Positions 5,872 to 12,304 of a stretch of DNA of 13,674 nucleotides are shown here, piece by piece (the first letter of the stretch is position 1; each line of letters starts with the position of its first letter). A program made the position numbers and the translations under genes. The DNA comes from an uncultured Bacilli bacterium (lineage in GTDB: Bacteria > Bacillota_I > Bacilli_A > RF39 > UBA660): assembly GCA_944363755.1 (NCBI GenBank), contig CALVVC010000020.1:1-13674 (forward strand), written 5' to 3'. Under the pieces are notes generated by a model. It saw only the letters and a program-made list of their open reading frames with translations. It did no database searches and was not told the origin of the DNA.

Positions 5872-7014
5872 ATGACAAAGTTTAAAGATATTATTAAGAA
5901 TATAGATAAACCTTTATTTATTCTTACTCTAATTCTTTTTATTTTAGGGTTAATTATGATTTTCTCTGCAAGTAATGTTACTTCTTATATGAATGGGGGA
6001 AGTCCTTATGCTTATTTTTTTAGACAGGCATTATTCTTATTAGTAAGTTTTATTTTTTGTATAATTATGATTAAGTTCAATACTAAGTTTTATGGGATGA
6101 TGTCTAATATTCTTTTAGTTATTTTTGTAGCAGTACTTATTCTTTTACTTATTTATGGTAAAGCGACAAATTATGCAGTTAGTTGGATTCCTCTTGGACC
6201 TTTTTCTTTACAACCTAGTGAGTTTATTAAGATAATTATGATTGTTTTTATGGCAAGATTTTATGAAGTACATGAAAAGCGTTTAAATAACTTTTTTATA
6301 GCAATTATACCTTTATTAGTTGGTATTGTTATTACATTTTTAATTATGTTACAACCAGATCTTGGAACGGCAATTATTTTTGCAGCCCTTATTGGTATAA
6401 TGTTTTTTTCATCTCCTGTTTCAAAATCAATTAAATTTAAAGTTATTGGTCTTTTTCTTGGGATGTGTTTAGTAGTAGGTGCAGTACTTATTATGACAGG
6501 AGGCAGTTTTTTACAAACAAGGCAGATAAATAGATTTAATTTTACAAGACCATGTGATAGACTTCTTGATACAGGTAATCAAGTATGTAATGGTTATATT
6601 TCTATTAATAATGGAGGTCTTACAGGTGTAGGACTTGGTAATAGTACACAGAAATATTTATATTTACCATATCCTTATACAGACTTTATCTTTGCTGTTA
6701 CAGTTGAGGAGTTAGGGCTTGTAGTTGGAATTATTATAATTCTTGGTTATTTATATCTGTTATATAGAATATTAAAAATAGGTAGAGATAGTTATACAAA
6801 TAGAGGTGCTTTAATTTGCTATGGGGTTGCGGTTTATATTTTTTTACATATTTCTATTAATTTAATGGGCTTATTTGGACTTATTCCTATGACAGGAGTA
6901 CCTTTACCTTTCTTAAGTTATGGTGGTAGTTTTACTTTATGTCTTATGGTAGCATTAACTTTAGTTCAAAGAGTTAATATTGAAACAAGACTTAGAGATA
7001 GAAAACAGGTTTAA
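5872..7014 (+). CDS. ftsW: SEDS-family peptidoglycan glycosyltransferase, FtsW-like
   Basis: Integral membrane enzyme that polymerises lipid II into glycan strands with a partner class B PBP; FtsW members work at the septum, RodA members in the side wall. 380 residues and about ten hydrophobic spans. Signature blocks: LGPFSLQPSEFIK (107-120), QPDLGTAIIF (161-170), NGGLTGVGLGNSTQKYLYLP (247-266), then YTDFIFAVTVEELG with Asp271 at the position of the catalytic Asp of FtsW/RodA, and the final GVPLPFLSYGGS (342-353). The GVGLGNSxQKYxYLP and TDFIFAVxxEELG forms are closer to FtsW than RodA, but I would not exclude RodA. An oddity is a Cys pair (228 and 239) in the outer loop just before the catalytic loop. 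Good AAGGAG ribosome binding site; monocistronic, with a promoter upstream and a strong terminator after. Confidence 0.92.
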   Translation: MTKFKDIIKNIDKPLFILTLILFILGLIMIFSASNVTSYMNGGSPYAYFFRQALFLLVSFIFCIIMIKFNTKFYGMMSNILLVIFVAVLILLLIYGKATNYAVSWIPLGPFSLQPSEFIKIIMIVFMARFYEVHEKRLNNFFIAIIPLLVGIVITFLIMLQPDLGTAIIFAALIGIMFFSSPVSKSIKFKVIGLFLGMCLVVGAVLIMTGGSFLQTRQINRFNFTRPCDRLLDTGNQVCNGYISINNGGLTGVGLGNSTQKYLYLPYPYTDFIFAVTVEELGLVVGIIIILGYLYLLYRILKIGRDSYTNRGALICYGVAVYIFLHISINLMGLFGLIPMTGVPLPFLSYGGSFTLCLMVALTLVQRVNIETRLRDRKQV

Positions 7015-7082
7015 TTAAGCTTTAATAAGGACAAATAAAATTTTTTAAAAAAGTATGAATTTTTTAAATTCAAAGGATTTTT

Positions 7083-7138
7083 GGCTTCAATTTTTAAAAT
7101 TCCTCTAGGGAATTTTGAAAATTGGGGCTCTTTTTTTC
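7083..7138 (+). terminator. Strong terminator after the FtsW-like gene
   Basis: A long stem of about 21 bp (7083-7103 with 7109-7129), all paired with five G-U pairs, and a five-base loop, followed by CTC and a T-run (7131-7137). A weaker A/T-rich dyad precedes it at 7059-7076. The 199-nt gap holds nothing else except the comEA promoter. Confidence 0.85.
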
Positions 7139-7160
7139 TTGAATTTTTAATTTTCTCTTT

Positions 7161-7189
7161 TTGCAATTATTTTTTCTTTCTGATAGTAT
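7161..7189 (+). promoter_or_regulatory. Promoter of the comEA-comEC operon
   Basis: TTGCAA (7161-7166), 17-base spacer, TAGTAT (7184-7189) preceded by TGA, so both a -35 and an extended -10 are present. It fits a housekeeping sigma factor. I see no ComK-box pair or SigH/ComX-type cin box, so competence control, if any, is not obvious here. Confidence 0.7.
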
Positions 7190-7213
7190 CATAACTGGAA
7201 AGGAGGAATTGAG

Positions 7214-7912
7214 ATGACTTTTACTTATCGTCATAAAAAACAAATTATTCTTTGTACTTTTGGACTTGTTTTGCTATTAGTCGTTGCATCTATCTTTATA
7301 ATCAAAAATATTAATTTTGAAGATAAGGAAGATGAAAACATTGTTTTAAATACAAAGAAAGATATTAAAAAAGATAAAGAGGAGGAAGATGTAAGTGATA
7401 TATACTATCAAGTAGATATTAAAGGAGAAGTAATTAATCCTGGAATATATACTGTTAAAGAAGGAAGTAGAGTTATTGATGTTATTAGATTAGCAGGTGA
7501 TTTAACAGATAATGCTGATACTTCTGTTTTAAATCTTTCTAAGAAAGTTAAAGATGAAATGGTTATTATTGTTTATAGTTTTAATGAAGTAGAGTCTTTT
7601 ACAGAAACTAAAGAGAAAGAAGAAATAGAACAAGAAGCTTGTATTAATCAAAATGACATTATAAATGATGCTTGTATTGAAGATAGTAGTAATGATACTA
7701 GTTCTAGCGTAGTTATTAGTGGTAAAATATCACTTAATACGGCAAATCTTGATGAGTTAATGATGCTTCCTGGTATTGGTGAAGCGAAAGCTGAAGCGAT
7801 TATTAAATATCGGGAAGAAGTAGGAGCATTTCAAAATATAGAAGAGTTAAAAGAAGTTAGTGGTATAGGAGATGCTATCTTTGATCAAATTAAGGAAAGT
7901 ATTACTATTTAA
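7214..7912 (+). CDS. comEA: Competence protein ComEA, DNA receptor for uptake
   Basis: Membrane-anchored double-stranded DNA-binding protein that passes incoming DNA to the ComEC channel. 232 residues: one N-terminal membrane span (about 10-31), a charged linker, an SLBB domain (about 65-122, YYQVDIKGEVINPGIYTVKE and onward), a variable acidic spacer, and a C-terminal pair of helix-hairpin-helix motifs (172-232) with SLNTANLDELMMLPGIGEAK and VSGIGDAIFDQI. This is the standard ComEA order. The spacer carries two cysteines, 143 and 154, outside any known domain. AGGAGG (7201-7206) lies seven bases before ATG. The comEC start overlaps its last 32 bases, so translation is coupled. There is no comEB gene between them, which is common outside Bacillus. 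Confidence 0.95.
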   Translation: MTFTYRHKKQIILCTFGLVLLLVVASIFIIKNINFEDKEDENIVLNTKKDIKKDKEEEDVSDIYYQVDIKGEVINPGIYTVKEGSRVIDVIRLAGDLTDNADTSVLNLSKKVKDEMVIIVYSFNEVESFTETKEKEEIEQEACINQNDIINDACIEDSSNDTSSSVVISGKISLNTANLDELMMLPGIGEAKAEAIIKYREEVGAFQNIEELKEVSGIGDAIFDQIKESITI

Positions 7913-9950
7913 ATATATTTATATTACGTTATTTATAATTAGTTTAATTTATCTTGTTATTTATATAAATATAGATTTTACTTCTAAATTTGAAGGGAGT
8001 GAGTCTAAAGTAGAAGGAGAAGTTTTATCTATAAAATATCAAGGTAATAAAATGACACTGACACTTAAAACTAAAGAAAAACTTATTGCCACTTATTATT
8101 TCGATACTAAAGAAGAATTGAATAAAACAAAGAAAGAACTTTCATTAGGTGATACTCTTATTTTAAAAGGAGAGTTAAAAAGTCCCAATTCTAGTAAAAA
8201 TTTCTATGGTTTTTCTTATCCTACCTACCTAAAATACCAAAAGATTTTTTATATAATGAAAGTATCTGATTATTATATTAAACAAAAAAATAGTAATATT
8301 TTATATAGTATTAGAAATGCTATTAGAAGTAGTATTAGTAATGATAAAGTAGGAAGTTATATAAAAATTTTCTTTTTAGGAGATGATACTTCTTTTGATA
8401 CTACTTTAGAAGAAGATTTTAGAAATCTTGGCATTTCTCATTTATTCGCTTTATCTGGAACACAAATAAGTTTTCTAATTTCTATTATTACTTTTCGGAA
8501 AAAAACTTTAAATATTAAAAATTTGCTTTTTATCTTTTGCATTCTAATTAGTTATTATTTAATAATAGAAGAAAACGCAGCGATTGATAGAGCCTTAATA
8601 TTTAGTTTAGTATTTTCTCTTAATAACACTTTTAACTTGAATATTTTACCTCTTTTCTTAATTCTATTATCTTTAAGTATACTTTTTCTTATAAATCCCT
8701 ATTATATATTTGATGTAGGGTTTCAGTACTCTACAGTTATAAGTTGTACGTTAATACTATACATGAATAATAAGAAAAGTAGAGGTAAGATAATAGATTT
8801 ATTAGAAGTATCATGGGTAAGCTTCTTAGTTAGTTTGCCCATTTCTTTATATCATTTTTCTTATATTAATCCTCTTAGTATAATTTATAATCTATTCTAT
8901 GTTCCTTTTATTAACGTAATAATATTTCCTTTATCAATGATATGCTTTTTTATACCTTATCTATCTTTTATATTAGAGTTTTTTATAAATATCTTTGAAG
9001 GGAGTGTTACGTTTTTATCTCGTTTTAATATAGGTTATATAACTTTAGCACGGTTTAATATATTATATTATTTATTATATTATCTTTTGATATATAGTTA
9101 TTTATTTGTAAAGAAAAAAATATTTTTATTTTTAATATTATTAATGGTACTAATACATTACTCTTATCCTAAAATATTTCCTAAAGATGCTTTATATATG
9201 ATAGATGTAGGACAAGGAGATTCATTTTTATTAACTTCTAATAATAAGACAATGTTAATAGATACAGGCGGTATTATGTCTTATTATACTGAAGAGTGGA
9301 TGCAGTATGAAAAGACAAGTAGTGGTGTTTATTTAGTTAATTTTCTTAAATCTTTAGGAATAACAAAACTAGATTATTTAGTTTTAACTCATGGAGATTA
9401 TGATCATGCAGGAGAAGCTTTAACAATTATGGATGAGATAGAAGTTAACAATGTTTTTTTTAATAGTAATGAATTAAATACTTTGGAGGAAAAAATATGG
9501 AATAGTTCTTCTAGTCATTATAAATTAAAAGAAGGAGATAGTTTTAGCTTAGGAAAGTTTAATTTTTTAGTAATATCTAATACTTATCCTGATGAAAATG
9601 ATAGTAGTTTAGTTTTATATAGTACTATTAATAATAAAAAATTACTATTTATGGGAGATGCTAGTATTAAAAGTGAAGAGTATATATTAGATAATTATGA
9701 TATAAGTGATATTACAATACTAAAAGTAGGACATCATGGATCTAGAACTAGTAGTAGTAAAGAGTTTATAAATAAAATTAATCCTACTTATGCTTTAATA
9801 TCTGCAGGAGTTGATAACAAATTTAATCATCCTCATGAAGAAGTTATTGAAAGATTAAAAGAGAATAATTCTATTATTTATAATACTATAATTAATGGTA
9901 TGGTTATGTTTGACTTTACAAATAATAAAATTAAAACTTATATACGCTAG
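7881..9950 (+). CDS. comEC: ComEC/Rec2 DNA-uptake channel protein
   Basis: Forms the inner-membrane channel through which one DNA strand enters during transformation. About 690 residues. Order: two short N-terminal spans and an OB-like outer domain (about 25-130), the competence domain with many spans including GISHLFALSGTQISFLIS (184-201), and a C-terminal metallo-beta-lactamase-like domain from MIDVGQGDSFLL (440) with THGDYDHAGE (His504, Asp506, Asp508, His509), VGHHGS (His618, His619) and FNHPHEEV. The metal-site residues look intact, so the putative nuclease domain should be functional. The TTG at 7881 is preferred because AGGAG (7867-7871) sits nine bases before it; the in-frame ATG at 7872 abuts that AGGAG. 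The last 57 bases recur at 10970-11026. Confidence 0.95.
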   Translation: MIKLRKVLLFKYIYITLFIISLIYLVIYINIDFTSKFEGSESKVEGEVLSIKYQGNKMTLTLKTKEKLIATYYFDTKEELNKTKKELSLGDTLILKGELKSPNSSKNFYGFSYPTYLKYQKIFYIMKVSDYYIKQKNSNILYSIRNAIRSSISNDKVGSYIKIFFLGDDTSFDTTLEEDFRNLGISHLFALSGTQISFLISIITFRKKTLNIKNLLFIFCILISYYLIIEENAAIDRALIFSLVFSLNNTFNLNILPLFLILLSLSILFLINPYYIFDVGFQYSTVISCTLILYMNNKKSRGKIIDLLEVSWVSFLVSLPISLYHFSYINPLSIIYNLFYVPFINVIIFPLSMICFFIPYLSFILEFFINIFEGSVTFLSRFNIGYITLARFNILYYLLYYLLIYSYLFVKKKIFLFLILLMVLIHYSYPKIFPKDALYMIDVGQGDSFLLTSNNKTMLIDTGGIMSYYTEEWMQYEKTSSGVYLVNFLKSLGITKLDYLVLTHGDYDHAGEALTIMDEIEVNNVFFNSNELNTLEEKIWNSSSSHYKLKEGDSFSLGKFNFLVISNTYPDENDSSLVLYSTINNKKLLFMGDASIKSEEYILDNYDISDITILKVGHHGSRTSSSKEFINKINPTYALISAGVDNKFNHPHEEVIERLKENNSIIYNTIINGMVMFDFTNNKIKTYIR
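9894..9950 (+). repeat. Direct repeat, copy 1 (comEC 3' end)
   Basis: The last 57 bases of comEC. Bases 9894-9937 match 10970-11013 exactly (44 of 44); over the full 57 bases 53 match. The two copies are 1076 bp apart and bracket the nuclease gene. Confidence 0.95.
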
Positions 9951-9961
9951 AAGGAGGAATC

Positions 9962-10846
9962 ATGGATTATTACACTGAAATAAAAAAACATCTTGTAAAT
10001 AACGAAATTATAAAAAAAGTAAAGGATTATAGTAAACATAGAAGTGATTTAACTACTTATTATAATATTGGTGAATTACTTCTCTTACCAGATAAGCAAT
10101 ATGGGAAAGGAATAATAAAAGAATATTCTCTAAAACTTACAGAGGAATTTGGGAAAAAATATACACCATCTTTTCTATACAAAATTAAACAATTCTATTA
10201 TATTTATCAAAAAGTCCCGACATTGTCGGGAAATTTGACTTGGAGCCATTGGTATGAATTGTTATCGATGAAAGATATAAATAAAATCGTGTATTATGTT
10301 AAGCAATGTGAAATAAATAATTTAGATGTTAGAAGTCTTAGAAAGAAAATAAAAAGTAAAGAATACGAAAGATTAGATGAACAAACTAAATTAAAGTTAA
10401 CTACTGAAGAAGAGAAAGAAGTAAAAGATTTAATTAAGAATCCTATAATTATTAATAATAAAAATAGTTATGAAACTATCTCAGAAAAAGCACTACAACA
10501 AATTATATTAGAAGATATATCATCATTTCTAAAAGAGTTAGGTAATGGATTTTCGTTCATAGATAATGAGTATAAAATTAAGCTAGGTGATAAATATAAT
10601 TATATAGATTTACTTTTGTATAATATTATATATAAATGTTATGTAGTTGTAGAACTTAAAATTACGACTTTAAAGAAAGAACATATAGGGCAGATTCAAG
10701 TATATATGAATTACATCGATAAAAATATCAAAACAATAAATGAAGATAAAACTGTAGGTATAATATTAGTTAAGAAAAATAATAAATATATTATGGAATA
10801 TTGTAGTGATGAAAGAATTGTTGCAAAAGAATATGAGTTAGTTTAA
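9962..10846 (+). CDS. DUF1016/YhcG-family PD-(D/E)XK nuclease
   Basis: 294 residues, no membrane segment. The N-terminal half has the DUF1016 pattern: NIGELL (35-40), a helix-rich region, and PTLSGNLTWSHWYELL (86-101), the family hallmark. The C-terminal half is the nuclease fold: YIDLLLYN with Asp216, then VVVELK with Glu231-x-Lys233, followed by GQIQVYMN (243-250); Asp-ExK is the metal-dependent PD-(D/E)XK core. Family members are predicted DNA nucleases often found in mobile or defence regions; the substrate is not established. AAGGAGG (9951-9957) starts right after the comEC stop, with no room for a promoter, so it is probably co-transcribed with comEA-comEC. It is bracketed by a comEC 3'-end duplication, suggesting recent arrival, and contains an unusual GC-rich palindrome at 10215. 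It appears full length. Confidence 0.88.
   Translation: MDYYTEIKKHLVNNEIIKKVKDYSKHRSDLTTYYNIGELLLLPDKQYGKGIIKEYSLKLTEEFGKKYTPSFLYKIKQFYYIYQKVPTLSGNLTWSHWYELLSMKDINKIVYYVKQCEINNLDVRSLRKKIKSKEYERLDEQTKLKLTTEEEKEVKDLIKNPIIINNKNSYETISEKALQQIILEDISSFLKELGNGFSFIDNEYKIKLGDKYNYIDLLLYNIIYKCYVVVELKITTLKKEHIGQIQVYMNYIDKNIKTINEDKTVGIILVKKNNKYIMEYCSDERIVAKEYELV
10215..10231. repeat. GC-rich palindrome inside the nuclease gene
   Basis: TCCCGACA, T, TGTCGGGA: perfect 8-bp arms around one central base. It encodes PTLSG (residues 86-90) through CCG, ACA, TTG, TCG, GGA, codons that are otherwise rare in this AT-rich window, where CCA/CCT, TCT/AGT and TTA dominate. Confidence 0.85.
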
Positions 10847-10858
10847 ATAATTATAAAT

Positions 10859-10895
10859 AAAGTGAAAAAGTTTAAGAGAAAAGTTTTCACTTTTT
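10859..10895 (+). terminator. Terminator after the nuclease gene
   Basis: AAAGTGAAAA (10859-10868) and TTTTCACTTT (10884-10893) form a perfect 10-bp stem with a 15-base loop, with T to 10895. It lies 13 nt after the stop codon and should end the comEA-comEC-nuclease transcript. Confidence 0.75.
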
Positions 10896-10921
10896 CAAAA
10901 CTATTTTTAACTATAATTATT

Positions 10922-10930
10922 TGTTATAAT
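10922..10930 (+). promoter_or_regulatory. Extended -10 promoter before the broken groES-like start
   Basis: TGTTATAAT (TGn plus perfect TATAAT at 10925-10930) with only a weak T-rich -35. It is followed by AAAGGA (10941-10946) and GTG 10956, so it reads like an intact promoter and ribosome binding site now serving only a 30-codon frame. It might still drive the rhomboid gene downstream, as no terminator intervenes. No CIRCE heat-shock element is visible. Confidence 0.5.
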
Positions 10931-10955
10931 TTATGTAACGAAAGGATGAGTAATT

Positions 10956-11048
10956 GTGATAAAACCAAAAATGGTATGGTTATGTTTGACTTTACAAATA
11001 ATAAAATTAAAACCTATACATGATAGATTAGTGTTTATAAGAAACTAG
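10956..11048 (+). pseudogene. Broken 5' end of a groES-like gene interrupted by comEC-derived DNA
   Basis: From GTG 10956, with AAAGGA upstream, the frame reads MIKP, then 16 codons matching the comEC repeat in another frame, then KPIHDRLVFIRN and a TAG stop (11046). Removing the 48-base insert joins GTG-ATA-AAA-CC to CTATACATGATAGATTAG and gives MIKPIHDRLVFIRN, which closely follows the usual start of the co-chaperonin GroES (xKPLxDRVV). The insert is in frame and is bounded by AAAACC on both sides. The rest of groES is absent and no groEL follows. So this looks like a groES 5' fragment, with promoter, left after rearrangement and then hit by a templated insertion. The match is short, and chance is a possibility. 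Confidence 0.45.
10970..11026 (+). repeat. Direct repeat, copy 2 (displaced comEC 3' end)
   Basis: Same 44-bp block as 9894-9937 without mismatch, then 9 of 13 matches, ending in TAG like comEC. It is not part of any intact gene. See copy 1. Confidence 0.95.
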
Positions 11049-11073
11049 GAATATATTTATTTATTTGGTAAAA

Positions 11074-11084
11074 TATGATAGAAT
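11074..11084 (+). promoter_or_regulatory. Possible -10 region for the rhomboid gene
   Basis: Overlapping TATGAT (11074-11079) and TAGAAT (11079-11084) lie shortly before the GGAGGA ribosome binding site. The -35 candidates (TTTATT near 11056) are poor, so this is weak. Confidence 0.3.
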
Positions 11085-11104
11085 ATAAGACGGAGGAGAT
11101 ATCT

Positions 11105-12253
11105 ATGCAAGAACATATTATAGATATGAATGAGAAAAATACTCTAGCGATGAAACTTCTTCATTACTTTATTACAGAAAAAGGCTATACTCCTATAATA
11201 CTACAAGGTGCAGAAGATGAGATTTGGCTTGAGAATTTAGATGAAGATTATAAAGTTGTTAGACTTGTTATGAGATATATTCATAATGATGAACAGTATA
11301 AATTTGATATATTTAAGACTAATAGAATTTTAAGAAAAATAAAGAAAAAAACTCTATCATTTAAGTTGAATGCTCTTAGTATTTTTTTAGATTTAGGAGG
11401 AGCGGTTAATTTAGATGAATTTAAAACTAATAATATAACAGTAGTGGAAGTTCACGAAGATAGTGATATTAAGAAAAATAAATTATTAAAGTCTATTTTT
11501 CCAGATCTTTCACGTAAACTTAAGTTTAGTGAAGAGGGAATAGAACTATTTGTTAAAGTTACTAATGATATAAATAATCATAATATGAAAGATCAAGAAA
11601 AAGTAGAAGATGTATTTTCACCTAAGAAACCTATTATTACTTATGCTTTAATAATAATTAACTTGTTAGTATACTTTATTCCTATGCTTTTAGGTAATTC
11701 TGATATAGTAATATCATATTTAGGTAGTTATGGATTATCTGTTAAGATGGGAGAGTATTATAGATTATTAACAGCAGTGTTTGTTCATGCTAATATTGCA
11801 CATTTACTCTTTAATATGTATGCTTTATGGATTATAGGAATGCAACTTGAAAGTTTTATTGGTAAATGGAGATTTTTAGTAGTTTATTTATTTAGTGCTC
11901 TTTGTGGCTCTTTGTTATCAGTAGTAGTAACTCCTGATGCTTTAAGTGTAGGGGCAAGTGGAGCGATATTTGGTTTGCTTGGAGCTTTACTTTATTTTGG
12001 TTATCATTATCGTATATATTTAGGTACTGTTATTAAGAGCCAAATAATTCCTTTAATAGTTATTAATTTATTGCTTGGATTTATGGTACCAGGTATTGAT
12101 AATGCTGCTCATATAGGAGGATTAATTGGGGGAGCGTTAATGATGATAGGAGTAGGTGTTAAATATAAAAGTAGTACCTTTGAAAAAGTTAATGGACTTA
12201 TTGTTAGTTTAATATTCTTTGGTTTCTTAGTTTATATGGCTTTATTTCTTTAA
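11105..12253 (+). CDS. Rhomboid-family intramembrane serine protease (GluP/YqgP-like)
   Basis: 382 residues from ATG 11105; GGAGGA at 11092-11097 fixes this start over the in-frame ATG at 11075. The first 165 residues are a soluble, charged cytoplasmic domain, as in Bacillus GluP. The membrane part has six to seven spans with the rhomboid signatures HANIAHLLFNMYALW (His228, His233, Asn237), GASGAIFG with catalytic Ser285, and AAHIGGLIGG with catalytic His336. It cleaves membrane proteins within or near their spans; in Bacillus such proteins help in membrane-protein turnover and cell division, but the substrate here is unknown. There are no TPR repeats after the membrane domain, unlike B. subtilis GluP. 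It is followed after 51 nt by priA with no terminator, so the two probably form an operon. Confidence 0.93.
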   Translation: MQEHIIDMNEKNTLAMKLLHYFITEKGYTPIILQGAEDEIWLENLDEDYKVVRLVMRYIHNDEQYKFDIFKTNRILRKIKKKTLSFKLNALSIFLDLGGAVNLDEFKTNNITVVEVHEDSDIKKNKLLKSIFPDLSRKLKFSEEGIELFVKVTNDINNHNMKDQEKVEDVFSPKKPIITYALIIINLLVYFIPMLLGNSDIVISYLGSYGLSVKMGEYYRLLTAVFVHANIAHLLFNMYALWIIGMQLESFIGKWRFLVVYLFSALCGSLLSVVVTPDALSVGASGAIFGLLGALLYFGYHYRIYLGTVIKSQIIPLIVINLLLGFMVPGIDNAAHIGGLIGGALMMIGVGVKYKSSTFEKVNGLIVSLIFFGFLVYMALFL

Positions 12254-12304
12254 GTCTTTTTTCTTTAATTAATTTTACGAACTATAGTTTTAGGAGGTTT
12301 TAAT

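Noticed and set aside
9951..10969. A classical insertion sequence between the comEC repeats
   Set aside because: No transposase, no terminal inverted repeats, and a 44-57 bp duplication is much longer than usual target-site duplications.
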